A DNA stretch of 64,000 nucleotides from Phytophthora sp. 'mugwort' (taxonomy: Eukaryota > Oomycota > Peronosporomycetes > Peronosporales > Peronosporaceae). The translations under genes were made by a program, and so were the position numbers. Location: positions 434,001 through 498,000 of the forward strand of contig JAUCEF010000002.1 in NCBI GenBank assembly GCA_033558025.1, written 5' to 3'. This document shows, piece by piece, positions 47,132-58,021 of this stretch (position 1 is its first letter; every line of letters starts with the position of its first letter). The notes below the pieces were generated by a model, which was given only the letters and a program-made list of their open reading frames with translations, did not search any database and was not told the DNA's origin.

Positions 47132-47225
47132 CCCCACATGCATACAGTAATGTAAAGTAGCAAGCTAGAGAAACAGACGACAAATGTACGATATGAACGA
47201 ATCTTCCTGCGAGTTGACGCTAATA

Positions 47226-47327
47226 GGGGGTGTCAGAATTGACAAAAGTCCCGACAAAATCGAATGCGGTTTCGTCCCGAAATGGCATGTGATTTTCGGG
47301 CAAATGCCATGTCATTTCGAGATCACC
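47226..47327 (+). repeat. Left terminal inverted repeat of the 790-bp element
   Basis: About 100 bases matching the right end in inverted orientation with scattered mismatches and small indels. It starts GGGGGTGTCAGAATT. Confidence 0.75.
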
Positions 47328-47671
47328 AACTTCCAGAGGTGGGCGATTCGCGAAATAGCACTTGCTATTTGCCGCCAATATCCCATACGATGAACGGCAA
47401 TCTTCAACCTTCGAGGCGAAGAAGCTTCTCTGACGCCTCCGCCGCTGCCAGGCTGCCACCATCGCTACCTGGCTGTGACCACGTTACCCGCAACGTGACC
47501 CAGGCACCCCCACTCACAGTTGAAGCTGCTGCGCTTCCTCGTTAGGCTCGCTCGCTCTCTCAAACGGTCCGCAACCAGTACGTTTCCTTTGTATCTTTCA
47601 AGCTACTGTTGTTCGCGTGGTAACTTTCTTTATGTATACAGACATGAAAACAGACATGAAAACGCAGCGCC

Positions 47672-47899
47672 TTGTCCAAAAGCTCGAAGGTTCACTTGTC
47701 TGCGGAAGACTACAAAGTTCTGGTGGATTGGATCGAAGTTGAAGCAAACTTCAAGTCCATCTACGGCACGGACAAGAAGTCGAAGGTTGGAGGACCGCCC
47801 AAGCAGACCAAGAGTTCGGCCTTCGAAGACATGGCCGACTACTTGTACGCCACTACAGAGTACCGAAAACTTTCCTACCTGACGGCGATCAAGTTCTGA
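47672..47899 (+). CDS. SANT/Myb-like DNA-binding exon inside the TIR element
   Basis: 75 residues. A preceding splice acceptor (TATACAG near 47642) suggests the true start may lie in an upstream exon. The segment LSAEDYKVLVDWIEVEANFK followed by SIYGT has the spaced Trp and hydrophobics of a Myb/SANT-like DNA-binding helix set, and SSAFEDMADYLYA fits a following helix. Such domains begin many eukaryotic transposases. Here nothing catalytic follows before the stop and the right TIR, so this is probably the DNA-binding leader of a larger parent element, kept or trapped in a deletion derivative. Confidence 0.55.
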   Translation: MSKSSKVHLSAEDYKVLVDWIEVEANFKSIYGTDKKSKVGGPPKQTKSSAFEDMADYLYATTEYRKLSYLTAIKF

Positions 47900-47914
47900 T
47901 ACCCCCTGGACGAA

Positions 47915-48015
47915 ACTTCAAAATAAATGACATGTCATTTGCGTAAGAATCGCATGCCATTTCGGGTCGAAATCGCGTGCGACTTTGAAGCGACTTTTCG
48001 CAATTCTGACACCCC
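47915..48015 (-). repeat. Right terminal inverted repeat of the 790-bp element
   Basis: Inverted partner of the left end. It ends CTGACACCCC, followed by the TAATA repeat. Confidence 0.75.
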
Positions 48016-48242
48016 TAATAAGTCGGTGCCGTCAGCATCCAATGGCTACACTGGATGTCATCATGGCACATCGATGTGACATCGCATATCCTTGTTTATG
48101 TACATTACACGTACGGGATTATGTTTGTTTCGTGTGGTGTAAGCATCTCACTAACTACGAACGTCAACCTTGACCTTGAGGTGGTACGCTCTACTGTACA
48201 CAAGCAAAGAACGTCATTAGCGACGCCAGACTGCTGCGCAGC

Positions 48243-48686
48243 ATGGACTTCGACGCTACGATTGAGCGGCTCAACGCGCTCAAGCTGCAGGAGCGCGGCG
48301 CTGGCAGCTCGGCGCATACCTTGGCGAGCCAGCAAGTCGAGCAGATGGCGCAGCTGCAGCATGAAGTGCGGCGACTCGAGGAGGAGAACAGGCGCCGCGT
48401 GCTAGACCAGGAGCGGCAAGCCCAGCGCTACCAGCAGGAGATGCGTGAGATGCAGACGCGGCTCGAGGTCGCCGAACATCAGAACAGGCTGCTCAAGGCC
48501 GCGCTTGGCGAAGTGGACACATACCGGCACCAGACGGAGACGCAGCAGCTCGTGATCGAGGAGCTCCAGACGCAGGTCAAGCAGCTGCGAATTACCAACT
48601 ATCGGTTGCAGTACGTTGTGCAGCAGAACGAGCCACGAGGAGGACAAGGATCTTTCCTGCCTCCGCCGCCACCAGACATCTTCTGA
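48243..48686 (+). CDS. Short coiled-coil protein with polyproline C terminus
   Basis: Intronless, 147 residues. Residues about 30-130 form a continuous heptad pattern (VEQMAQLQHEVRRLEEENRR, MREMQTRLEVAEHQNRLLKA, LVIEELQTQVKQLRI). The end is GSFLPPPPPDIF, a possible SH3- or profilin-type binding tail. No family is recognised. High third-position GC and the absence of internal stops support coding. The gene lies 228 bases downstream of the TIR element. Confidence 0.65.
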   Translation: MDFDATIERLNALKLQERGAGSSAHTLASQQVEQMAQLQHEVRRLEEENRRRVLDQERQAQRYQQEMREMQTRLEVAEHQNRLLKAALGEVDTYRHQTETQQLVIEELQTQVKQLRITNYRLQYVVQQNEPRGGQGSFLPPPPPDIF

Positions 48687-48932
48687 GACGGGGTACACTA
48701 CTGCTGAGTTACGCTTCAAGGATACGACGAGAGATGAAGTTGAGCGTTCGCTTGCTCGCTTGCACCATGTACTATGTAGAATCGACCGTAGAGGAAGAAG
48801 ACAAGAAGAGACTACAGCGCACTGCAGCTCGATTAGCGCGGTTCGGTGCTGTGTTCTTCACTTGACTTGACTTCCTAGAAACACGTGTGCTCTAATATTA
48901 ATCAAGAACGCAAAAGGCTGCACGCGGTAATT

Positions 48933-49772
48933 TCACTCGGTATTAGGCCGCGGGGTTTCAGCTCGTTTGACGAGATCGAGGAGGCTGCAGAGGAAATGTT
49001 CGGTGTGAGATGATTCATTGCCGAAGGAAAATCTCGGATATTGCCCACTTACGTCGTCTGTGCCGTCGCTTGAGTGGAAAACATGGCCGCCGCCACGTAA
49101 AATTCGTCCACAAACTTTTCCATCTGCATTACCAATAACCCATCGAATCAGAATTGATCGTCACTTTTGGATCCACCAGCCACAACAAGATGTAGCTATT
49201 GACCTCGCTCTCCAAGATCGCAACCTGGATGAAGGCCGAGCAAACAATAATGTCAACTACCTCCAACAAAGTATGCACCAGTCTGGATTGTCCACTATTT
49301 CCTCGTCGTACCTCATCTTCCAGCGCATGAAGCTTCTCCACCTCCGTCTCGGTGCAATACTCGTTCATGTCAACTCTGTCTCATCAAATCAAGCATAATC
49401 CTTGAGAATATCAACCGGATAGAGTATTTTTTCATCTCTGCAGCCCCTTCGCTCACTTGATCTTCATGACGTCTTGCTGCTGATTTAGTGCCGAGTGTTT
49501 CGACGCTCCAGGCTTGCGCTCGTTTGGCATCCATCGCCGCGGACCCTCGTTCCCCTCTGGACGTAGCAATACTTTAGGACTGTACCAACCAGCGGAAAGC
49601 ACGTTTAGTACTCACACATAAGAATCTACCACTCGAATATAATAAATTATCCTCGTTTTTAGTTTAAGAATCTACGACTCGAATATAATAAATTATCCTC
49701 GTTTAGTACTCACACATAGCTCTGTGCAGCCGAAGGCTTCGCCATGGGCACCTCGCGCGGTCGCCGCCTCAT
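48933..49772 (-). CDS. Small six-exon protein with short coiled coil
   Basis: Hand-joined exons on the minus strand are 49772-49714, 49579-49457, 49375-49312, 49224-49204, 49123-49053 and 48984-48933. They total 390 bases (129 residues) with all phases closing. The alternative ATG at 49745 removes nine residues. Readable blocks are MAKPSAAQSY, KVLLRPEGNEGPRRWMPNER, an amphipathic helix (TETEVEKLHALEDE joined to VAILESEMEKFVDEFY) and LLDLVKRAETPRPN. Exon 4 is only 21 bases. Consistent GT-AG ends and an unbroken heptad across two splices make the model credible, although each exon alone would be missed. Family unknown. Confidence 0.6.
49602..49718. repeat. Tandem duplication spanning a 5' splice site
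   Basis: A 19-base sequence (cgtttagtactcacacata) occurs exactly at 49602-49620 and 49700-49718. Between them a ~36-base block (agaatctac.actcgaat...) is itself present twice. On the minus strand the repeat contains the GTGAGT donor used by exon 1 of the small six-exon gene, so the intron holds a second copy of its own donor. Confidence 0.8.
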
Positions 49773-49942
49773 GTTAAGAGTTTGGATTTGAGAATGTAGA
49801 TTAATCAAATTCATTTTGTCCGGTGTCATTCGTCGCATTGTGATCACACAAGATTAAATTATGCTGTAATTTGTGTGACTCGTACTCATCCGGACAACGT
49901 ACACTCAACAACCTGTGGCCCAGCTCAATTACGCTGCGTCTC
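49773..49942. promoter_or_regulatory. Divergent promoter, with initiator at 49811-49818 for the TMEM223-like gene
   Basis: 170 bases separate the two start codons. TTCATTTTG and TGTCATTC on the plus strand match the oomycete initiator core, about 130 and 115 bases before the plus-strand ATG. Confidence 0.45.
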
Positions 49943-51352
49943 ATGATGCTTAGTGTGCTGCGCCGTCCGTCCGTGCGGCTCTCGCTGCTTGGCCGCGGCT
50001 CCCGCAACGAATCGGCTCAAATTCTGCGCGTCTTCAGCTCCGCGTGCGTGTTTTTTTTTTCTCTTCGTGCGGCTCCGTATTAGAAGAATAATGCGCTCTG
50101 AATCATTGTGTCAATACCTAGTGCGACGGAGCAAACGAGCAAGAAGGAAAAGGACGAGGAGGAGGAGCTGACCAACACCAAGCTATGGGACAAGGTGCTG
50201 GCCGATCACCCGGAGCAAACAGAGCAGCAGGGCGGCGACCTGCTCTACGAATACCCGCGCAAGGTGTAGCAGACTCGATGAACTGAAGAGACGGAGGAGA
50301 GGTGTATGCTGATACTTTAATTGTTGTGTAGAGCTACTTCGGGTACATGTCGGCTGGCTCCCTCGCTCATGTAAGTAGAGGAGGCATTGCTGTGACTTGT
50401 GAGGGTGCAGGGAGCTGTACTAACTTTGAATGTTCTAGATTGCGTTCTGGTCGTGGTTGAAGGGCTATGAACAGAGTCTCGTGGAGAGTACGTTCTACTT
50501 GGTGGGGACCAGAGTAAATCTGAGATCTGATGGTGGTGTTTTTGTTTGTAGTGCACCCTGTGCTGGGCGAGCCGACGTTCTTCTCGTTTATCTCGGACGA
50601 TTTAGGCTCGTCGATAGGGTTCGGCATGAGTTTTCTGTTGGCTGGACTCATTGGTTTTCACGCTAGGGTAGGAGCATTTTGTGCTTGTACGTGATACGTG
50701 TAGAAGCTAATGCTGTGGTGATTGTTGGCTCGATACAGCGAGCTGTGGCTCGTATTTCGGTCGTTGCGGGCGGTGACAAGTTGCGCTTCACGACCCACAA
50801 GTTCTTTGGAGTAAGCTTTTGTGTTAAATTTGTTGTTTAAATTACTTCCTGTCTCACTGGTTTCTTTAATTTGTGTCTTTGATTCAGGACTTGGGAACGC
50901 CAATTGATGTTCCTATTTCGTACGTGTCGGCACACCCCAACACCAAGAACAACATCATTCTGAAGTTGGCCAAGACTCGCGGCTTCTACTTGGTGGATAC
51001 CAAGGGCAAGTTTTACAATCGCGAGAAGCTAGAACGAATGATCACCTTCCGCACGAACTTCGTAAGGTTTTAGAGCTTGCTGCATTCTATTGGAGTAAGA
51101 AACAAGACGGGCAATCCAAGGCTAACTATGATGGTGCCGTCTTATTGTTTACAGAAGGAGCACGAGAAGATGATAGAGAAGAAGACTACGATCGAGGTGC
51201 GTACAGACTTGCCACGTGTGGACCTCAAGGCAGAAGCTGCTGAGGCTGAGGCCAAGCAGTCCAAGCGAAAGCTCCCCGCACGACCGAAGGTTCGCCATGG
51301 CAACCTTCTTGGGAAGAAACATTCATCGAAGAAGGGCGGCAAGAAGAAATAG
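49943..51352 (+). CDS. TMEM223-like mitochondrial membrane protein, 8 exons
   Basis: Exons 49943-50043, 50122-50263, 50332-50370, 50439-50487, 50552-50667, 50739-50810, 50888-51061 and 51155-51352 join in phase to 296 residues. The N terminus (MMLSVLRRPSVRLSLLGRG) is an Arg-rich, acid-free mitochondrial presequence. Two membrane segments follow (around SAGSLAHIAFWSWLKG and GFGMSFLLAGLIGF). The segment RAVARISVVAGGDKLRFTTH, then FFGDLGTPIDVPISYVSAHP and GFYLVDTKGKFYNREKLE, aligns with animal TMEM223, an inner-membrane factor for complex IV assembly. The C terminus is a long Lys-rich extension absent from the animal protein. All introns are 60-95 bases. Confidence 0.78.
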
Positions 51353-51507
51353 AAAAGAAGCCGCTTGTGTTTCCAGGGAGCAGAAGAAGAAAATGTCAGT
51401 TGCATGGCATGTCATGTTAGCGTTGCGAGTCACTGTACCCGTAAACCTCCAAGACATGACACGTCTTGGAAATCTGTCTTTGGTTAATTAAGTTATGTTT
51501 GCAGCAC

Positions 51508-53454
51508 TTAAGCAGGTCCCATCGAGGCTTCTACCGCCGCGGCAATCAGCAATGCATCGTACAACTCACGGGCGTTGTCCACGAGCCGAGCGGGTCCAAT
51601 TCGGTCTGAAATATCACGCAAGCTCAGCAACACATTGGTGCCATCTTCAGCAGCCAAAATCTCCTCGCGGAATTCACGCACCACAGCAACACAAAGCAGG
51701 TTGATGAACGAGAAGTCGCTGGGTGTGAGGCTGAAGACTGCATCCCAGATCTGCCAAACCTGCGGCGTCTCAAACTCACGTGCCATGAGCACGCGAACCC
51801 AACGAAGCAGGAAGATCTGCGGCTCCACCCCCAACTTGACGAGATGCCTCGCTGTAGGAGGATCACAGCGGCTCAAAATATGGTGATGAATGCGGTTCAT
51901 CTGATCATCAAGAGGTGAAGCTGGCAATTGATCTGCTGAGCTCAGAGGCTTGTCAACCTGTGGCTTCGCATTCCTGCGCGGAGTGGGGACGTGAGGACAA
52001 TAGGTGCCAGCCATCCGAAACATCATTTCTTCAAGCAAAAGGTAGGCGTCATGCTCAATGAACTCAGAAGCAGTAAGCTCGCGCACGATTTCACCTGCAG
52101 CATCACGGCAGCACTCGTAGTATTTTCCCGATCCACCAGCAAATGGAGCTAACCGGAGGAAGGTGTCGCGGTCAAGAAACGAGTCGTCGTTTTGAATGTT
52201 GATGAAGCTCTCGACGTAAACAAAAGACGGATCTTCCTCTTCCGTGCTGGTGTCTTCCGTCTGTTCCTTCGTAGGAGAAGCAACAGGGGAGAAGTAGAAG
52301 CCAGTGAGATGTCCATCAGGATCGACGTCGTACTCGCCAGCAACCACCTCCTCGATATCGTCTTCCTCTAGCGGCCATTGCTCGATATGCAATAGGTACA
52401 CGATTGTCGCTAAGAGTTCCCCCATGCCTTGATTGTACGAAATCTCCGAGTGTGTGGCGGAATAGACGTACAACACACGGATCATTAAACACTGCACAAA
52501 AGGGTCGCGAAAATACGACATCTCCCCGCGCGTGCGACGGACGTCCTTGTAAATGCCGTACAAAAGGTTGTCTTTCGAGGTTTCACACATGGACAAAAAA
52601 TCATCAGGTCTATGCTTTCCAACGAGCAGGTTCTGGAACAAACTGTACTTGGAACGCTCCTCCTCGTAACTTTGTCGCTTTTCACGGGTAATGTTGATCC
52701 ATTGGCTGAAAGGCACGTCCCCGGGAATATAATCCAGCCACACTTTCCATGTGAGACTGCGCATACACGACCATGAGAGCGCTCCTTTGGCCGCCTGTAG
52801 ACACATGTCTTCCCTGGTGGAGCGCACGAAAACTTCGAGAAATTCGTCCACTCTGACCTTCGCGCCACGTGACTGCAGTTCACATAGCGTGACGGCTGAA
52901 ATCCCGCTACCTAGACGTCGACCTTGCATTCCTTTCTCCTGCTGGCGCAGCAATCCGTCGTTACTCACGCGCTCGATGGCAGTGCAGATGGCGTCGCTCC
53001 AGTCACTGGCGTCGCGCACGTGGTCGGCGCACAGGAACCACGTCTTGTCATTGGTCACAACCATCAGCACCTCCTCCAAGCTGTCGATGTGGGCGTTCTG
53101 GAGGCGAATGCAACCCATGGGGGTGGCCGCGTCCTTTTGCGGGTAGTAGTAAAGCCCCAAATCTGCAGCGCTGGCTCCAGCGAGCACCACTTCAAATGGT
53201 TTCCACTCCGGGGGTTGTCCCACCTCCAGCAGCAACGGGCCGGTCTTAATCTTGGGCTATAGCGAGACAGACGAGTGGTGTTACTATCGGATATTATAGA
53301 TGTGTCAATATAGAGCGACGGCGCGTACCAGGAAGCGATTGATTACGGGTGCTGGCACGGCGAACGTCTGTAGCAGACGCTCCCACACGTTAGCGGCACA
53401 CGCGGACGTGCCTGAAGAGCGTGGGGAGAGCAGCGGGAAGCGCAGGACCTCCAT
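51508..53454 (-). CDS. TBC-domain Rab GTPase-activating protein, 2 exons
   Basis: Exons 53454-53329 and 53256-51508 give 624 residues. A PH-like domain (about 45-140: WKPFEVVLAG, GLYYYPQKD, KTWFLCADHVRDASDWSDA) precedes the TBC domain. The dual catalytic fingers are intact: IYKDVRRTRG supplies the Arg of IxxDxxR (about residue 283) and SYNQGMGE supplies the YxQ Gln. The later blocks EEMMFRM, PQIFLLRWVRVLMAREF and WQIWDAVFSL complete the fold. The protein should accelerate GTP hydrolysis by a Rab. A long acidic insert (about 330-420) splits the domain, as in TBC1D5-like members. The target Rab is unknown. Confidence 0.88.
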
Positions 53455-53833
53455 GGTGAGCGGGTCAATGCTATAGCGGAGACCTAACTGACTGACAGGT
53501 CGGCCTTGCAGCTAAAAAATCGAAACAAAACTGGTTTCGTACTTAATGCGATGTTGAAGATTCGTCCTCGCGCCTTTTCAGGATTCGAATAATTATCTTC
53601 AGGATTAGTAAACTGCATTTATAGACATGACACAATCACAGAGTTCCTATGAAATTTTACTTAATCAAATCGCGTGTTTGCTGTACCGTATTCCTTATGT
53701 GGATACGTTCAGCCATTCCTGACAATCCAACCAACCAATCATATTCCTTAGGAGATCGCGTCACAGAAGTTTTGTGCAGACTGACATATTCGGTGCGGTG
53801 TAGAAAACGCATGGTATTCTTCGATCGGCAACG
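53455..53833. other. Spacer between the TBC gene and the pogo-like relic
   Basis: About 380 bases. It probably holds the TBC promoter and the left end of the mobile element. No terminal repeat was identified. Confidence 0.35.
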
Positions 53834-55584
53834 ATGCCGCAGCATGAAGGACGACCAGGAGTCACCGGAAACGGACGCAATAAGCCGAAGCACACCCGGT
53901 GCAGCTTCCCAATCGACACAAGCTTGAAGTGGCGAAGCACTTTATCCACTACAACGACGTGCAAGCCACTTTGCGAGCGTTTTGTCCTAAGCTTAGTGAC
54001 CATGCAAAAGAACAGAGGCGCAAGCTGATTTATCAGTGGCGGAAAGAGCTGCCTGTCCTCGAAGAGCGCTGCGAAAAATGCAGCCGTGGCAGACATGAAG
54101 TATGTCCGGGCGACTGGAGTCGCTACAATACTTCATCAAGATGCCGATGCTGCTTTAGTACAATGGTTAAATCTACTACGGAAGGACGGTGTGCCAATAA
54201 GCTCTTTAATGCTGCGATTGAAATGGTTCCGAGCTGGCTGAAGACCTAGGAATCGAAGGCTTTAAGGGGTTGTGGCATTGGCAGGCGGGATTTCTTCGGC
54301 GTCATAGGCTCAGCTTCCGCGCGCGGACGCGACAGGGACAAGGTGACACCGGACGCAGCAGCCGAAGTGGCTGCAAGCTTTGGTATTGAGGTGCAGCAGA
54401 AAATGCTTGAACTCCGCTTGCTGAAAGTGTACAACGCTGATCAAACTGGTAAGTTTTTATTGCATTTATACATGGTATATTGTACTAACACTGAACTTGT
54501 GTTTGTGTAGCCGTCTTTTTTTTTAAGGTTCTTTAAAATTTGAATCACCTTTATTATTTCTTTTAGGTTTTATTTTATTATTCGTTATGGGAGGAGTAAC
54601 TAGGGTTTTAGGGTCAGCTCGTATTGTGAAATGTTTGGTTAAATCCTTTTTTTTTAACGACCGCAACCCCTATGATTAGTTACTAATTTATTAAATAGAT
54701 AAAAGTGCTTTAATGAAAAAATTAGTTAGTACTTACCGAGAAATACCATCAACGCTCGAGGCTCAAAAACGGTGTCGGTGCGGCACAGTGGTAAAGACAA
54801 AGAGAGAGTGACTGCTATGCTATTAGGCGACTCGGATAGCGGCAAATACCCGCCGTACATAGTGCTTAAATCAAACCGATCAACTGTGCCGGGCGGGGAC
54901 CTCGCCAACCGGGAGAAACGTCGTGAATTCGGCATCCATACATGGAAGGAGGCTAAAACAACTATGAACGCCCACGATATTGAATTGTATGCAAATCCGA
55001 CTGCCTGGTGGAATGAAGATGTTTTAGCATGGCTGGAGGGACAGTTTGACAAGCGCCTTCGGCCGTCACAATCTGTAATATTGCAGATTGATGATTTTTC
55101 GGGTCACTGGACCCCGGCGGTACAGAACTACGCTGCGTCGATCGACGTGCATCTAATGCGTGTACCCCCGTCATGTACGGCGACCTGTCAGCCGGCCGAT
55201 ATTGCCTGGAACAGGCCATTCAAGTCATATCTACGGAGCGAGTGGGTAAGCATGCTACGGCGGCAGCATCGTGATCACACAGCGTCAACACGTGCTTTCA
55301 AGTTTGCACCTCTAGCACGAACTACGGTGTGCCAGCGGGTATGCTCGAGCTGGGAAAAACTCTCTGACACGACCATCAAGAATGGCTTTCGACGGGCGCA
55401 TATCTTAGCGCCTCTGCCAACCCCAGAGCCCCTGGTTGTCGACGTACTGCATCCAGATGTGAGCTTACTCGGAGCTCACGAGCTGCGTCTGATCGATAGT
55501 TGTGTTAGTGATATTGTGTCGGACGACGCGTTGAGTTTTTCCAACTCGGATTCGGACGTCGGTGACATTGAACCTTTTCTCTAA
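53834..55584 (+). pseudogene. pogo-like (DDE_1/CENP-B-type) transposase, decayed
   Basis: The N-terminal fragments (53834-54250) carry a helix-turn-helix-like stretch (EVAKHFIHYNDVQATLRAFC) and, near 54250-54450 in another frame, GFKGLWHWQAGFLRRHRLS, matching the CENP-B-type DNA-binding domain. After an AT-rich interruption (about 54450-54740), which may be an intron or insertion, a 270-residue frame (54772-55584) gives the catalytic core: MLLGDSDSGKYPPYIVLKS, ILQIDDFSGHW (second Asp block) and PPSCTATCQPADIAWNRPFK. Frameshifts between 53930 and 54440 break the N-terminal half. No inverted terminal repeats were found by eye. Confidence 0.75.
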
Positions 55585-55870
55585 TTAAATTTTGCGCTCG
55601 TCACATATTTTCTTTGTGAAGGTAGCTTTTATGTGCGTGGATAGCACAACTTCAAATCCTGAGTTTGGCTGTCAGTAAGCACACAAGGAATACGGTATTG
55701 TGAATCAGGCAAGAGACCTAGCGTGATCAAATAACTGGTAGATTGTACCGGTGTGGGGCCTGCACAATAGTGCATCGCTATTCAGGTACTAAGTATACCA
55801 AAAAAAGCGTTCTGTCATTGTACAGTAGCAGTAATTTGGTTTTTACCCTGACAATTTGGCTTCCTGGTCG
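55585..55870. other. Spacer
   Basis: About 290 bases downstream of the transposase relic and of the WLM gene stop (convergent). No gene was seen. Confidence 0.35.
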
Positions 55871-57765
55871 CTATGCTGCCGCGGGCAATAGCACTTCTAG
55901 TGTGGAGCGACCGATCCAGAGTAGTGCCGGATCCTCTCGAACAAGCACGAGCTTGTCGAATTGGTCCTCGAACCCCAAAGCGAGCAGAAATTCCAGACAC
56001 TCGGGAAACCTTGCAACATGCCCCTCGAAGAGCTGGTTCGCCTTTCGGATGGAGCGGAACTTTGAATCGGTTGGGTGCGTGATGACGTTGGACACAATCT
56101 TGTGGAGCAAGGAGACTGCTTTTGCAATGGACTCCGCGCTGTAGTGGGCCTGGAGGTGGCGCACTGCGTCGTGTACGCGTCGTTCGCGGTCACCTGTAAC
56201 AAATCAAATATCAGCAGGCAGACTAAAACACTTAAACTCACGATATCCTCGACGTACTCATGGCTTGCGTTGCAAATTCTTCGTCAACAGTCATCTCTTG
56301 AACTTCATGCTGTTCACATCATCAACAGCACAGTAAAGTTAATCCACCTTAATATGGCCTCTTCCAGTCGTTTACTCTTTCTTACCGTCGGCGACGGAGG
56401 TAATGGTGTGTCTGCTTCTTGAGATAGAGTAGTGTTAGGCTGTGCTGGCTCGGTTTCTTCCATTTCAACATCTTCAGTAATCGCGGTGATAGCGGGTTTC
56501 GTTTCGAACTCGATGGGCGAAGTTTGCTGTACACAAAGTATTTCAGATTTTGTGGTAGATGCAGGCTGTTCTCGGCCAATCGGTGCTGGTGGAACGATGT
56601 TTAGCAGCCGGCTTGTTCCAGCCAACCCACCACCCAGTCGGTGTCCACTTGAAGCGCTTCTAGTCGAGTCATCAGCGTTGTGTAGAATTGCTCGAGAACC
56701 GCCGACGGCGGCACCGCCAGATTTTGTCCAGTCGAGCTCATTGCACTCCTTCTCCACTTGGCGCATTAGCTGGTAGAATTTGTTATCGTGCTCTGAGTGC
56801 ACCTATAGGAAAAACGAAAGAAATCTCACATAAGCGCTCGGTCTCGTTTTCTGCAGCCAGATAGAATGGTTTACATTGTGTGAAAGCTCGTGGAATAACA
56901 CTTTCTTGATGCTAGAACAGAAGAATTCATGATTGGTAAATTCAGTGTGTTGACATGTACCAAAGCAATTATCAATACCAACCTCAAAAACTTGCGGAAG
57001 CCAAGCAAGTCATCCGTACGTAAACGAAGCAAGATCTTCTGGCCCTTGTTCTGGTTCAACCCCAGTACGCACACAGGGTCCACGCCAACCTTTCCATCAG
57101 GCGGCATCTCGGCCAATATGCCAACGCTCCATCTAAAGTCCGCCCAGAAAGACATCAGTCATGCGCATTAACACCCTAAATTATCCCATCGCAAGCATAC
57201 TTGTGTTTTGCCATCACTGCCAGAATGCCTCGATCATTGGCTAGCTGCTCCAAGATTTCCTGCGCCTTGCCCTTGTCCGCAAAGTTCTTCAGCGGCTCAA
57301 TTGCATGGAAGCGATAGCTCGTAGACACTGCGTCGCGCGCCTGGACCCCCTGGTTCCGCTTGGAAATGTCGACCACGCGTCGATTCTCCCTGTACCAGGC
57401 ACCGGCTTCATTATCAGTCTCTGCACCTCATCTTCGTTCTGTGACAAAGTCTACCGTCGCACAACGCACCGTATCTCCGTCTCGCGCTGCGCGGCGCTCT
57501 GTGTGGCATTCATGTCTTCAATCTGGGCCATCGAAGCTCCCGCCATTAAGAGCAACGGCGCCATGTCGTTGCACACGTCGCTCAGCAGCCTGGAGACGTC
57601 GCTGCAATCGACGCGGTGGAGCTTCTGGAACAATCGCTGCGCGTCCTGCTGAACACCCACCACGCGCTGGATCTCCGCCTGTACCTCAGCGATGGTGGGC
57701 GACGATAGGGCGGAGAAGGACAGAACGTGGGTCTGTCCCTTGTAGTTCACTTTCAGCGTCGGCAT
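55871..57765 (-). CDS. UBL-WLM-PUB metalloprotease (Wss1/SPRTN-like), 7 exons
   Basis: Exons on the minus strand: 57765-57470, 57389-57201, 57132-56983, 56911-56875, 56802-56386, 56309-56258 and 56193-55871. They total 1464 bases (487 residues), in phase. The N terminus is ubiquitin-like (MPTLKVNYKGQTHVLSF). The WLM domain follows: HKWSVGILAEMPPDGKVG, LGLNQNKGQKILLRLR, then the zinc site HELSHNVHSEHDNKFYQLM, assembled across a splice (HExxH plus a downstream His-x-x-His-Asp). A Ser/Thr/Pro-rich linker leads to a C-terminal PUB domain (KAVSLLHKIVSNVITHP, KFRSIRKANQLFE, LEFLLALGFEDQ), which binds p97/Cdc48 tails. WLM proteases clear DNA-protein crosslinks and SUMO/ubiquitin conjugates with Cdc48. 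All catalytic residues are present. Confidence 0.88.
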
Positions 57766-58021
57766 TGATGACCGAGTCGAGTGCGCACTTGGTGGTCAAT
57801 TCGGTTGTGTTACACAACGTGTGAACATAATGTTTTCCGATTATTACTCGGCGGAGTGGATGTATTCTAGATGCTCCTAGATTGCGTAAACTATAGGAGC
57901 TCTCTGATTGACTGGGTAATTATGTCTTCAACATGAAATGGCTACATTTTGCTATTACCGGAGTCCCCTCGCATCCATCGATCTCATCTTCCTTCCTCTA
58001 TTCCTTGCTACCGCCACCGCC

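Larger units (their letters stand above)
47226..48015. mobile_element. TIR-flanked 790-bp non-autonomous DNA transposon
   Basis: The two ends are inverted copies of each other. The left end reads GGGGGTGTCAGAATT, and about 100 bases inward it shares blocks such as CCCGAAATGGCATG and AAATG(C/A)CATGTCATTT with the reverse complement of the right end (CTGACACCCC at 48006-48015). The 5-bp direct repeat TAATA flanks it (47221-47225 and 48016-48020) as a candidate target-site duplication. The interior holds one short coding exon with a SANT-like helix pattern and no catalytic core. The element is too short to be autonomous. Superfamily is unsettled because the TSD could also be read as shorter. Confidence 0.8.

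Noticed and set aside
53649..53927. Frame at the left of the pogo-like relic as a separate gene
   Set aside because: No motif, and it overlaps the start of the transposase debris in another frame.
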